Source of the DNA: Evernia prunastri
Taxonomy: Eukaryota > Ascomycota > Lecanoromycetes > Lecanorales > Parmeliaceae
Assembly (NCBI GenBank): GCA_003184365.1
Contig: NKYR01000033.1
Coordinates: 1,728-65,727 of the forward strand
DNA: 64,000 nt
Direction: 5' to 3'
Numbering within the stretch: position 1 is the first letter of the stretch; each line of letters begins with the position of its first letter. The position numbers and the translations under genes were made by a program. Below, in pieces: positions 33,164 to 42,766 of this stretch. A model generated the notes under the pieces. It saw only the letters and a list, made by a program, of their open reading frames with translations, was not told the origin of the DNA and ran no database searches.

Positions 33164-33865
33164 TCAAAAAGCCTCATTGACTCCCTTCCACCCCGGATTC
33201 TCTTTAGCTGCTCTGACCATGACCCCTGCCCAACTTGCCGCCGGGGCTTTCGTAGGCTGCCTCATGCCCTGCCCCACAACAACATCTCCCAGCACCTTCT
33301 CGGCGCTCAAGCGCGGAAACTGCTCCTCAACCCGCTGCCAACAGCCCTCCTCACCGATTTCCGACTCGGACTCAGTGACCCACGGACTCTTCTCCAGCTC
33401 GCCGAAATCGATGAGGACGGCCAGCCTCAGGAACCGAGCGAGCGGAGTGATCCGCTCCGCTATGCCGGGCGAAGTGTGCAATGCAATCGCCATCCACACC
33501 TCCTGGACATCCGCATCCTGGACATCCGCATCCTCGACCTCGAATCCTCGGAGGAACGCGGCGGCAGCGTCGGCGCCGCAGACTTCGAAACGCTGCGGGC
33601 CGTCGTTGTCGGTCGCGCACCCCATGTCGTGGAAGAGACAGGCCGCGAAGAGGAGGCGGAGGCGGTCGGGAGCTGCCCAGGGGGAGTCGGCGCGTTGGGC
33701 GAGGGTTTGCGTGTAGACGTAGACTCGGAGGCTGTGGTTGAAGATTGCGGCCGGGAGGCTCCGTTGGACATGGTGGTAAATTCTTGTGCACATAGGGGAC
33801 GACGGAACTATGTCGGGAGGATTGGTTGTGGGGGTATTGGTGGTGGGTGGGTTTGATCCCGGCAT
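33164..33865 (-). CDS. HD-domain hydrolase, cyanamide hydratase/Ddi2-like
   Basis: Single exon, 233 aa, ATG at 33865. HD-domain metal ligands are visible as FNHSLRVYVYTQ, LLFAACLFHDMGCA (the HD pair) and IALHTSPGIAE, with VLIDFGELE further on. This matches the HD family around cyanamide hydratase (Ddi2/Ddi3), which converts cyanamide to urea, but other HD hydrolases are possible. A short internal duplication, EDADVQDADVQE, is encoded by a tandem repeat at about 33506-33535 next to the metal site. A Pro/Thr-rich N terminus precedes the domain. Confidence 0.8.
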   Translation of the reverse strand: MPGSNPPTTNTPTTNPPDIVPSSPMCTRIYHHVQRSLPAAIFNHSLRVYVYTQTLAQRADSPWAAPDRLRLLFAACLFHDMGCATDNDGPQRFEVCGADAAAAFLRGFEVEDADVQDADVQEVWMAIALHTSPGIAERITPLARFLRLAVLIDFGELEKSPWVTESESEIGEEGCWQRVEEQFPRLSAEKVLGDVVVGQGMRQPTKAPAASWAGVMVRAAKENPGWKGVNEAF

Positions 33866-34602
33866 GATGAGCGAGTAATGCTTACCCTTCAAGAGAACTT
33901 GTAGATTGGACGTTTGGATTGGATGATGTCTCTTGCAGCTTACGGTGGGTACAGTAGCCAGTCATAGCGCCAAGAGGACAGCACCGGGATGGTCCGGACA
34001 CCACCAAGTTGCCTTAAGGTACCTTAGGTAAGGTAACGGCTCGTTGTTAGCGTAGGTATCCCGCCACCATTTGGTGATCCTCTGTGGTTTCTTATATCTA
34101 GATATACTGCAACGTGCTTCATAGGCATTAATTAACTCATCAATTGATCACTTGGTCGATTCCGGTGCTATCGTCAGCATAAACATCGATACGACAAACA
34201 TATAGGAGACGACGATGTGCGCGGATAGTATCAATCTTCGTCTCCATCACTAATGTCAATTGGGATATCACACTTGCTCATGTGTAGGCATCTAGGAGAG
34301 ATAACGGTGACGCTCACAAATTGGCCCCAAGCTCAGAACTGCATGTATCATTCTCTGACGACACGACTTCCGGAAAAAAAACCTCAAGCCGCCCTCCCAT
34401 CCGCCGAGAGAGTCCACCAAAGCTCAACTGGCTCGTCATACGCTCCACGATCTTTTCCAGTACCCGTCCCAGAGCCTTCACCTAGATACCCAAACCCGTC
34501 TTAGCAATTCGTACCGTGCAGCCCCCGGGTGCTAATGCCACCCTTCAAACACCCAAGCATGATGACGCCAGAAAGGAAGGGTTGGTTAACGACTCACATG
34601 AG
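33866..34602. other. intergenic, left edge of the decayed cluster
   Basis: HD-gene promoter, then the diverged repeat at 34205-34341. No gene is supported. Confidence 0.45.
34205..34341 (+). repeat. dispersed repeat, left copy
   Basis: About 137 bases similar by eye, in the same orientation, to 51128-51264. Shared blocks include CGGATAGTATCAA, CGTC.CCATCACT.ATGT, ATATCACACTTGCT-like and ACGGTGACG.TC.CAAA. The two copies lie about 17 kb apart on either side of the PKS/OMT ruins. Confidence 0.7.
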
Positions 34603-37600
34603 AGTGGCTTCAACATGAAAAATTGGTCTCCGTCAACGACATGGCATTCGACGTCACCCGCGGACCGGTCCCAACCATCGGGGCCAAAAGGAGCTCCTAT
34701 TGGCGAAGGATAACGTTTTCAGCCCGGTCAGCGGATCCCCCGTCACGGTCTGCCGAGGCACCCTTTTCTCGGCAACGGCGTCCGTCCCGGCGGCCGTGGG
34801 CTCGTCGTTCCAAGTCTCTTCCGAGCCTCGCTTAGCCCAGATCACATACGTGCGGCGGGGGCGACGTGCGGTGCGGATGGGGGCGGCGGTGTATTTTGCG
34901 AGCGCCTTCACATTACTGAGCAGTTGCTCCTTCATCTCCTTGGGCGCCGGATTCGGCGGTGGTGCGGCCCGGGAGATGCCGGTGACGAGGTCGGCTCGAT
35001 CGATGAGCTCTGAGATGGTGTCGAGTACGTTCGGCATGGGTTGTGGCACCTGCATGTCCAGAATGATCAGTCCGAGAGTTTCCTCGTCCTGTTCGAGGAG
35101 CTGCCGGGTGACTTCGTAGGCGTGCATGGCTCCGATGGACCAGCCACTGATCATGTAGGGACCTGTCCGCTGGATTTTGCGAATTGCTTGCAGGTAGATG
35201 CTGGAGATCGCTTCCGTGCTGCAGGTATATTCGAGAGGGACATCAGGAATGGCGATTCGACTGAATAGATTCTGGTCTCTGTTGGTAAAGGGGGCAGGTA
35301 GATGAAAGCGGTTGGGGAGCCAGATCCACCGAGGATCAGAAACAACGAAGTCGACGTCGATGATGCACGACTTTGAGCGAGCATCACATCACTGCTCCAC
35401 TCAGATAGTGGTTCTGTTAATCGTTGACGACTAGTGGTCAGAGCTGGGGCGACAAGTGGGCTACTCATCGCCATCGCAGCCACAAATTGGCTGCCTTTGG
35501 TCACTTGAGGTGTTGAGGGTTCCGACATTGGGCCAGCATTCTAGCGCGTCGCAGTAGAAGGATATCCGTGGGTTATAGTATTAGTGGAAGGCTCCTGCGC
35601 ACGTCCTTCGAGCTCTTACCTGACATCCCTGACTGTGGGGTGGCTAATGAAAAGTGTGGCAGGGAGATCCATACTCAATTAACGCTGAAGCACTGAATCT
35701 TTGTCATACCGAATTCGCTTTCTTACTTACAGAAACATCGAAGTTATTGACCAGGAGCCTCATCTTCGCGTCAGGCTTCGAGGACTTCTCGAAGCGTGTA
35801 TCTTGAGCTGAAATCACTACGTTCATCCTCTCCAAAAGAGGAAACATGTCATTTAGTCGAAAAGCATTCCCGGTTGAGGTGGGATGAAGCTCATCTCCAA
35901 CATGATTATAGCCTTATCAAAGAATGGACTCCAGCAACCTGCCCAAAAAACTGCAATTCGCCCGTTGAATATCTTGAATATTTTGCAAGAGTCTTAGTAA
36001 TGGACTGTATTTCGGTCAGATTCTCCCGTCTGTGTTACTGTGCCGTGCATCTCCCCACGGTCTATATCAATGGAATCGACACATGCGCGCTGTAGAACTT
36101 GTCGATAGATCCAACACTGAGACGCCACACGTGGTTGGGCGATAGACACAGCATCTGCGGAGTTAAGATTTTGAAGAGCCTCTGATAACGGCTAGAATGT
36201 TGTCGTTTTCAGCGACAGCGTCTTTTCACACGTTTAAGAACAACCACCCCGATCCCCTCATCACGGCAGTAACCATCTGCGTTATCCTCCAAAAGCCTTG
36301 CAGCCGCCTGTAGAAGAGAGGAAAGCCTGCGCGACTACACCCGAAAAAGACAGCTGGTGGAGGTAAGACTGACCCGCCGCCTGCTACGGCGGTATCGGAT
36401 TCGCGAGCTATTGGAGCCTTGCAGGCTAAGTGTATAGCTGTGGAGCTAGAGGCACAAGCGGAGTCGATGCTGTGTGATGGACCGTTCCATTTGAAGTGAC
36501 AGTTCAGTCGAGCTGGGGCCAACGCTCTAGATACGCCGGAAATATAGTAGATATCTATACCCTGCATGTCGTTGATGTCGCGCCAATCGTCTGAAGATTG
36601 AGCGAAATACGTAGCTACACGTTTGATGTCTGTAGACAATGCACCTCCTTGACTGTAACCAGCCATTTCCATAGCCTCGTAAATTGCCATCAGGAGAAGT
36701 CGTTGGTGAGGGTTCCATCTGAAGCGTTTCTCTAGGCGACACATTGAAAAGAAGAATATTGAAAAGTCGGGGTTGATCGAGGAAACAGCCGTATCGTGTA
36801 GTCGTGGAGTTGTTTTCGCTGTACCATCTGGGTCGTAGAAAGTTTCCAGGCCAAATCGAGAACTGGGGGATTTTTAACAGCGCCTGTACTAGGTGGTCGC
36901 CTCGCATGTTTTTCTTGGCCGGAATGTCATACCTTCTGGTGCAAGACCCGGCCTTCTTGAAGCGTTTCCCCCAGAATCCTTCAAGGTGATCGCTACCCGG
37001 AAATCTCCCAGACATACCAACGATAGCTATGAGGTCGGAGCGCCCAGCGGTAATAATGAGCTATGGTGTAGGCCGGAGCAACCCGGAGCCTCCTCGACTC
37101 GCTTCGCCCGTATCTTAAGCTCGCGAGCAAGTCGAAATGCTATGGCGATGATCTCAAGTCCATAGTCGATCAACTCGCTCGTATCCCTGGCTACGGCGGC
37201 GACGGCTGCTGGCAGTAGGCCAGTGCAAAGTCCCAGTAGATGCAGCGTAGGGTCTGAAGGCTTCAAGATATCTGGGGTCATTCTAAGCCTGGACCTAGTA
37301 TAGCGTACAGTACCAGGTCCGCATAACCTACAAGGCACTCCCGACATGATGGGGTCGCTTAGCCGCGCTATACACATTGGCGTTGTAGAAACGACTTCAT
37401 CTCCCATATTTTCCTACTTTGCATTGTCCTCCGCAAGCCCGAGTAGAGCGTCGAACGCGAAGAAAGTCTCTGCGTTCATATGAAGCGAGCTTGGCAACCT
37501 CGACTTGCACGACAATCTGTGGCTTCTTGGGAGAAACTTCCGAAGGAGATGTGATTTTGTCGACGACTGCACGAGTCTTTTTGATGATTAAAACCTTTTC

Positions 37601-37642
37601 CGCAGTCTGGCCCTCAGACAAAAACAACTGTGCTGGAGCCAT
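34603..37642 (-). pseudogene. NR-PKS remnant B (SAT-KS ... TE; AT, PT and ACP absent)
   Basis: Fragments of one non-reducing polyketide synthase read in domain order on the minus strand. From ATG 37642 a SAT N terminus (MAPAQLFLSEGQTAE, VVQVEVAKLASYERRDF) shifts frame near 37455 and continues with LHLLGLCTGLLPAAVAA (about 37230). A KS begins at 37015 (MSGRFPGSDHLEGFW) and changes frame several times. It keeps its active-site Cys segment HSIDSACASSSTAIH (about 36465-36420). The KS C-terminal part and linker are still legible to about 35720 (SFIPPQPGM, PLLERMNVVISAQD). The next recognisable sequence is a thioesterase: LFLILGGSGSPTAFIYLPPL, a frame change near 35245, then GPYMISGWSIGAMHAYEV, and a further frame change near 34680. 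No AT, product-template or ACP sequence lies between KS and TE. The gene is dead and internally deleted. Confidence 0.85.
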
Positions 37643-39782
37643 AACTTACTATTAAGGAATTTTGCTCTGCGTGTCAACTTGAAGACAAATGAACATGAAT
37701 AGCACACGATATTCAGACTATGTTAGACATACTAGAAGACTAGATAGACGAGTCGGGAAGAGTACAGTCGGTGCCAGATGGAAGGACTGAGGTGAAAGCC
37801 GAGGTCCTGAAAGGTGGACCTATTGAATTCGCTGCTTCTCGTATCCTGCTATGAGGTTGCATGGTTTTCCCGCTCGTTTCCACCTACGGGTATGCCCGGG
37901 GCATTTGCAGGTCTCTGCGGATCGGGATCTTCAGGTCCATGCCAATTTTTAGCAGTTCGCAAGGCATTGCGAAAGTGTCATGGTAGACGAGGGGCATCAG
38001 GAGCTCAGCGAAGACGTGTCAGCGCCGCAAGCAAAGAAACAGGGGGGGAGTTACTCTATGCAAATCATCAACTCCACCCATCTCCCAACCACCTAGCTCC
38101 GAACATGTCCCACTCCTATTTTCCAGCATGGGCACACACAGTCCAGTGCCAAGCGAACCGCACCCCGGATTCTCCGTTCGACTCCAATTTGCTGCTCCTT
38201 GGCCTCCGAATCTAAAGGCATTGAGTCATTGAGTCGGCAAAGATGAAGAAGGTAGCATGACATGCAGTACGCATCAGTCAGTATTCGGAAGAGTACAGTC
38301 CTGAGAGACGGGTCTAATTTGTCATTATTGATGACAGTACCCTAGGTAGGTAGGGTTGAAAATTAACCGCATCGGCTGGCAGCAAATTACCAGGCTCGAT
38401 GCGGTCAAAGGGCCTCTGCAGGTGTTTTTGCTGTTCGCAAAATCGAGCGAGACGTCTTGAGCGGCGGCGTACATACAGTCTCGAGGCCAGCTGCTCAAAG
38501 AGTGATATGTTCTCCATGCATTGTGAACATCATCAACGTGCGTGGGCGCGGCAGTAGCAGAGACAGCGGGACTTGTCCGAGGGGTTTGCTACGGCTCGTC
38601 GAGCACGAATACTCTTGTACTCGCACGACGATGTTCTGTTTTTTTCTTTTCGTTCCCGAGAGCGATGCCGTTGTATATATGGATCATTTGTGCTACGACT
38701 GGATGAGAAGAAGACATACGAGTAGTTGGCCAAAGGATAGTGTTGTATCGTAGCAAGAGCATTGTATCGGAGACGTGGGTTGAGAAATTGACAAGCAAGA
38801 CAGTGGAAGCCAGGTCGATCAAGTGGTCTACTGGCTACTTTACCCATTTTACCTTATCGAAATGACGGTTCGGGTTCGGTTCGGGTTGGACTCGTGGCCC
38901 GGCGCGGCTCGCATGATTGGATAAGTAGTGAAGCACAGATTGAGCGACTTGCATAATCAAAACCTCGTGAGAATAGGTACATACTTCGTGTTGTACTAGC
39001 ACTGACGGTGTATTTACTTACGGTACGAAGCTGATACGATACAACATAAGATGATTATTCAACTCTTATCTTTCACCCTTGTCCCTCCGATGTGGGGCTC
39101 TCCTTTTCGATCTTCGCAATCACGATTCTAGATTCCCACTTCCACCGCCATGGAGATGCACGAGTTTCCCCCCCACACGCACATGCACATGGTAAAAGCC
39201 CCGCTCTGCATCCTACGACTCAGAGGTGTGTGTTACGTATTGTTTAAGGTACCTTTGACCCTCGTTTAATCTCTCGCGTATTGCAATATTATGTAATGTG
39301 TAGAGCTCGAAGCTTCGCCTGCAACTTCCACTGCAAGGGAACGGATGTGCTATGAATGAGTATCGTGGCCTCCACTTTGCATACGGACATCGCTATCCGG
39401 CAATCGGAAGCCAGCCTACCGGGTAGTGGGTATCGACGGGCGTATCTGCCACCCTGAAAGTCTTATTAGTGGAAATGCCGAGGTATGCTCATCCATTAGC
39501 GCACTGCTCCGGCGGGAGTGGATAAGCAGACGTCATAGGGAATTCTCCCTGTGTCTGTGCGCTCAGAAACAGAACTCCTGCTCACCGAATCTATGCTGCT
39601 AATGTTTGTCTATCTGAGGATGCATACAGGACGGTTCCCAGCTTCGGTGTAAGACCCAATTGCGTCTGGCGTCGTCAACAGTCTCGAAGCCGTGGCTTCA
39701 ATATGTGTTTCGCGGCTCAGCAGAGTGTAGTATCATTCTCGAGGGCCCAAAGTGCAATTTTGAAGCCTTAGCATCACGCTTT
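37643..39782. other. long intergenic region inside the cluster
   Basis: About 2.1 kb upstream of PKS remnant B and downstream of the AflR-like gene. Minus-strand frames at 38314-38847 are short and have no recognised motif. It may contain relics too degraded to read. Confidence 0.4.
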
Positions 39783-41111
39783 TCACCCTCCACCCCATGA
39801 TTGTTGGCCGACCGCAGCCTTCGCCCCCTCCTTTACCGCCTTTATAGCCTGATGCAGCTCCGAATTTAGCCATGAGGCAAGGACACCGCGAATTTGGCTA
39901 GGTCCCGCCTCGACTGGATCTCTCACTTGAGTATATATTTCGACTAAACGCCCTAGCTTTTTGAGGCCGATCAGGAGGAGCAACTGCCGCATAGGCTCTT
40001 GATCGTCTTCGTCGGGAACGTAGTTGCCAAGTTTGATTGGTTTCGCGACAACAAAGGTCGTAGGTCTGGAGCACGAGCTTCGGTGCGACCTATTCGCTAG
40101 GTCCGTGGACTGCGACTCGTCCCAAGAAGATAATGGCATGGAAGTAGAGGTCTTGACTCCTGCTGCAAGTTGGTGCCAGAATAAGATTCGGATGACAATG
40201 GAAGCGTATAGGGTGGCCATCTGAGGATCGCCGGCACACGGGCACCTCAGCAGCTGAAACACACTGTCCATAGCTTCTCTAGTGCAGCGAAGAACTTCGT
40301 CTAAATGTTGGGCGGTTTGCATCGGGGCATAAGTAGTGAGGTCTGGGGAGAGCGTAGAAACAGCGTCGCTGCTCGTGTTATTTGATATTGGCTGGGATGA
40401 AACATGTAACATCGCTAGTGTTGTATTGGCGATCATGTAGCAATCATGTGGTCCTGAGCCACTGGATGTCTGTGGCTGGGATAGCGTTGTATTTTTGTTT
40501 GGTGTAGTTGGAGAAGTGCTGCTAGATAGCGAGTTCATAGCAATAGAGGGTTCGGAGTTGATAGCGTGGGAGAAATCCGTATTCGAAAGTGACGATATAG
40601 TGTCGTCCAGGGTTTCAAGATAAGCATTCGCAAAAGAATCATGGCCCATGGGGCTCATGGTTTCATTGCTTCCCGTGTCAGCATTGCCATTAGCTGCTGC
40701 ATCGATCCAAAACGGATCACCAAAGACTGAAGATGCAGAAACGTGTGATATCGAATTCACGTCTTTGTGTCTCATCGCGACGTCATTGCTAGAAGGCCAA
40801 GGTTGGATTAAAGAGACGCTGCCTGTAGCTCCGATACTCTCCAGAAGATCGGAAAAGGATTGTTGCAGATCATGGTTGTAGGCTTGTTCTGGAAGCATGG
40901 TATCCGACTGGAAGCTGCCTGTAGCAGGTCGTATTGCTGGCTGGCGTCGTCTCTTTGAGCGGTTGCCGCGTTTCATTGACAGTCCGTAAACGCAGGAGAA
41001 GTTGCTTTCAATGCACCTCTCACACCTCGGATGCTCCTTACTGCACCTGATTTTGGCGCTTGCGCATGAGTCACACGACGTACGAATTCTGGGGGATTTC
41101 GGGCTTGACAT
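39783..41111 (-). CDS. AflR-type Zn2Cys6 transcription factor
   Basis: Intact single exon, 442 aa, ATG at 41111. The binuclear zinc cluster CDSCASAKIRCSKEHPRCER...C.....C follows the C-x2-C-x6-C-x5-C-x2-C-x6-C spacing at residues about 13-40 and is followed by a basic linker (KRGNRSKRRRQ). The C-terminal half has the AflR-type regulatory domain: HDCYMIANTTLAMLHV, then EVLRCTREAMDSVFQLLRCP and TLYASIVIRILFWHQLAAG. AflR-family proteins bind TCGN5CGA palindromes and activate aromatic polyketide clusters. Such a site is present upstream of PKS remnant A. The reading frame has no lesion although both neighbouring synthases are dead. Confidence 0.88.
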   Translation of the reverse strand: MSSPKSPRIRTSCDSCASAKIRCSKEHPRCERCIESNFSCVYGLSMKRGNRSKRRRQPAIRPATGSFQSDTMLPEQAYNHDLQQSFSDLLESIGATGSVSLIQPWPSSNDVAMRHKDVNSISHVSASSVFGDPFWIDAAANGNADTGSNETMSPMGHDSFANAYLETLDDTISSLSNTDFSHAINSEPSIAMNSLSSSTSPTTPNKNTTLSQPQTSSGSGPHDCYMIANTTLAMLHVSSQPISNNTSSDAVSTLSPDLTTYAPMQTAQHLDEVLRCTREAMDSVFQLLRCPCAGDPQMATLYASIVIRILFWHQLAAGVKTSTSMPLSSWDESQSTDLANRSHRSSCSRPTTFVVAKPIKLGNYVPDEDDQEPMRQLLLLIGLKKLGRLVEIYTQVRDPVEAGPSQIRGVLASWLNSELHQAIKAVKEGAKAAVGQQSWGGG

Positions 41112-42766
41112 CCGTTGGTTTTGTTAGGGAAGCTGGTCTGATTGTTGCTGTTGCGCCTCTTGCTGTGATGGTCGGTTCTGTAGTGAGAACATTGAGGATT
41201 CTTCCCCCAGAGCCCTTGGGCGAGGGGAAAGGTGGTTATGATATGGCACACATTCGGCTCGGCTTACCCTCGTTACGATCTCACACTTCTCCGGCAGCTA
41301 CAAAAAGTTGGTCGAGGCACTCGCCGGGACTTATAATTATTACTGGTGTGAGGATCCTATGCAGGATCTTATGTAGGATCTTCATTGCGGGCCGCACGGC
41401 AATGCAATATTTGTAGATGGGACGGGCGAAGGCTTCTGCTGGCGTGGTGCGTCTCCATTGTATGAGATCTGTGAGACTGGGTGCGGTTACTAACATCCCA
41501 CTCGAAAGAATTCGAGTCTTGTCAATTACCACAAGTCAGTCCCGCCAATCATTGCCATGGTTAGTAAGGTATCGAGGCGTGGACGGTAGATGACGTAGGT
41601 GTCCGTGCATACAAGAGATGCCAGCCTGTATAGCGCAAGCAGTTGTACTGTTGTCGTACATGCTACCGAATCTTTTCTTGTTGATCTTTATGTATACGAT
41701 GATGTAGTGCTCAAGGAAGAAGTAAAGTGCGTATGGTAGATCATCGTATAGGATGACCTACCTTCTGTCGGTCCATGCATAGACCTACTCTCCCTTCACA
41801 CTCTCTAAGTCCATCTTGCCATGCGGGCAACAAGAGAGCCTGTACAACATACGACGAGGAATCCCTGACGAGGGATCGGGGCGACAGAAAATCAAGACAG
41901 AAGTACCTAGGAGCAATAAATTCTGTGGCAGATGTTGATTCATAGCTAAGGTAGTAACCTAAGTATAAGGTAGATAGGTAGGTAGGTATAGGTGCTTCTC
42001 AGAGTCATCTAGATTGCAAATCCATTAATAATCCGTACGAGAGTACTTGCATAGATCGGAGCTTTATCCGTGGACAAGATACCTCATGGACAAGAATTTC
42101 AATTCCCATCAGTGATGTCGTAATGTCGTGATGTCGTGATGTCGTGATGCCGTGATGCCGAACTACCTACCTCCGTAGTGGCAAGTGCTTACCTTAAAGC
42201 TTAAACTAAAGTACCTTAGACTCAGTAAATGATCTGCCGGAAGTACGGAAAGTCGAATGGATCTGAAGAAAGATATCATTTCTCAGTCGAGGCGGGCACT
42301 CAAAGACCAAAAAGTACCTGTTCACGCCCATGATTAGGAACAACCTTGCTTTCGTGCGAAAGTATTAAAACAAACGGATCAAACCAAGCCTTACCTATGC
42401 TTCGGCTCATACATTCAACTGGATCGATGATACAAAGATCAGAGGGTGGATTTGCAAGGAAGTCGTTGCGATTTTTTGGTAATTCTCTACCGGGCTTGGT
42501 TGGAATTGGATCAGAGTGCACATGTCATGGATAGAGTCCCTAGCCCTTAGCAAGAGAACGCACTCCTCTTGGAGGCTGTATCAAACAGTGAAATGTTGGC
42601 TGGACTATTCTTTCGAAAGTCTACAACTTTCAATGTTTGCCTAGGTGGTACACTGATAGAAAGCAGAGAGAGAAAGTCTCAACGAATGCTCAGGCGATTC
42701 GTAGCAAAGCTAGGGAAAGCGGACGAAGGGTCAACAACGCTGTCTGCATACAGAAGCGAACATGAT
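41112..42766. other. intergenic, promoter of the AflR-like gene
   Basis: Contains three near-tandem copies of an AGGATCYTATG motif (about 41352-41382), GGTA repeats (about 41965-41990) and a GATGTCGT-type microsatellite (about 42114-42160). No gene is supported, and no TCGN5CGA motif was found by eye in the first 600 bases. Confidence 0.45.
42114..42160. repeat. octanucleotide tandem repeat, ATGTCGTG
   Basis: Six consecutive 8-bp units, the last two changed to ATGCCGTG. It lies between the AflR-like gene and the 3' end of PKS remnant A. Confidence 0.85.
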
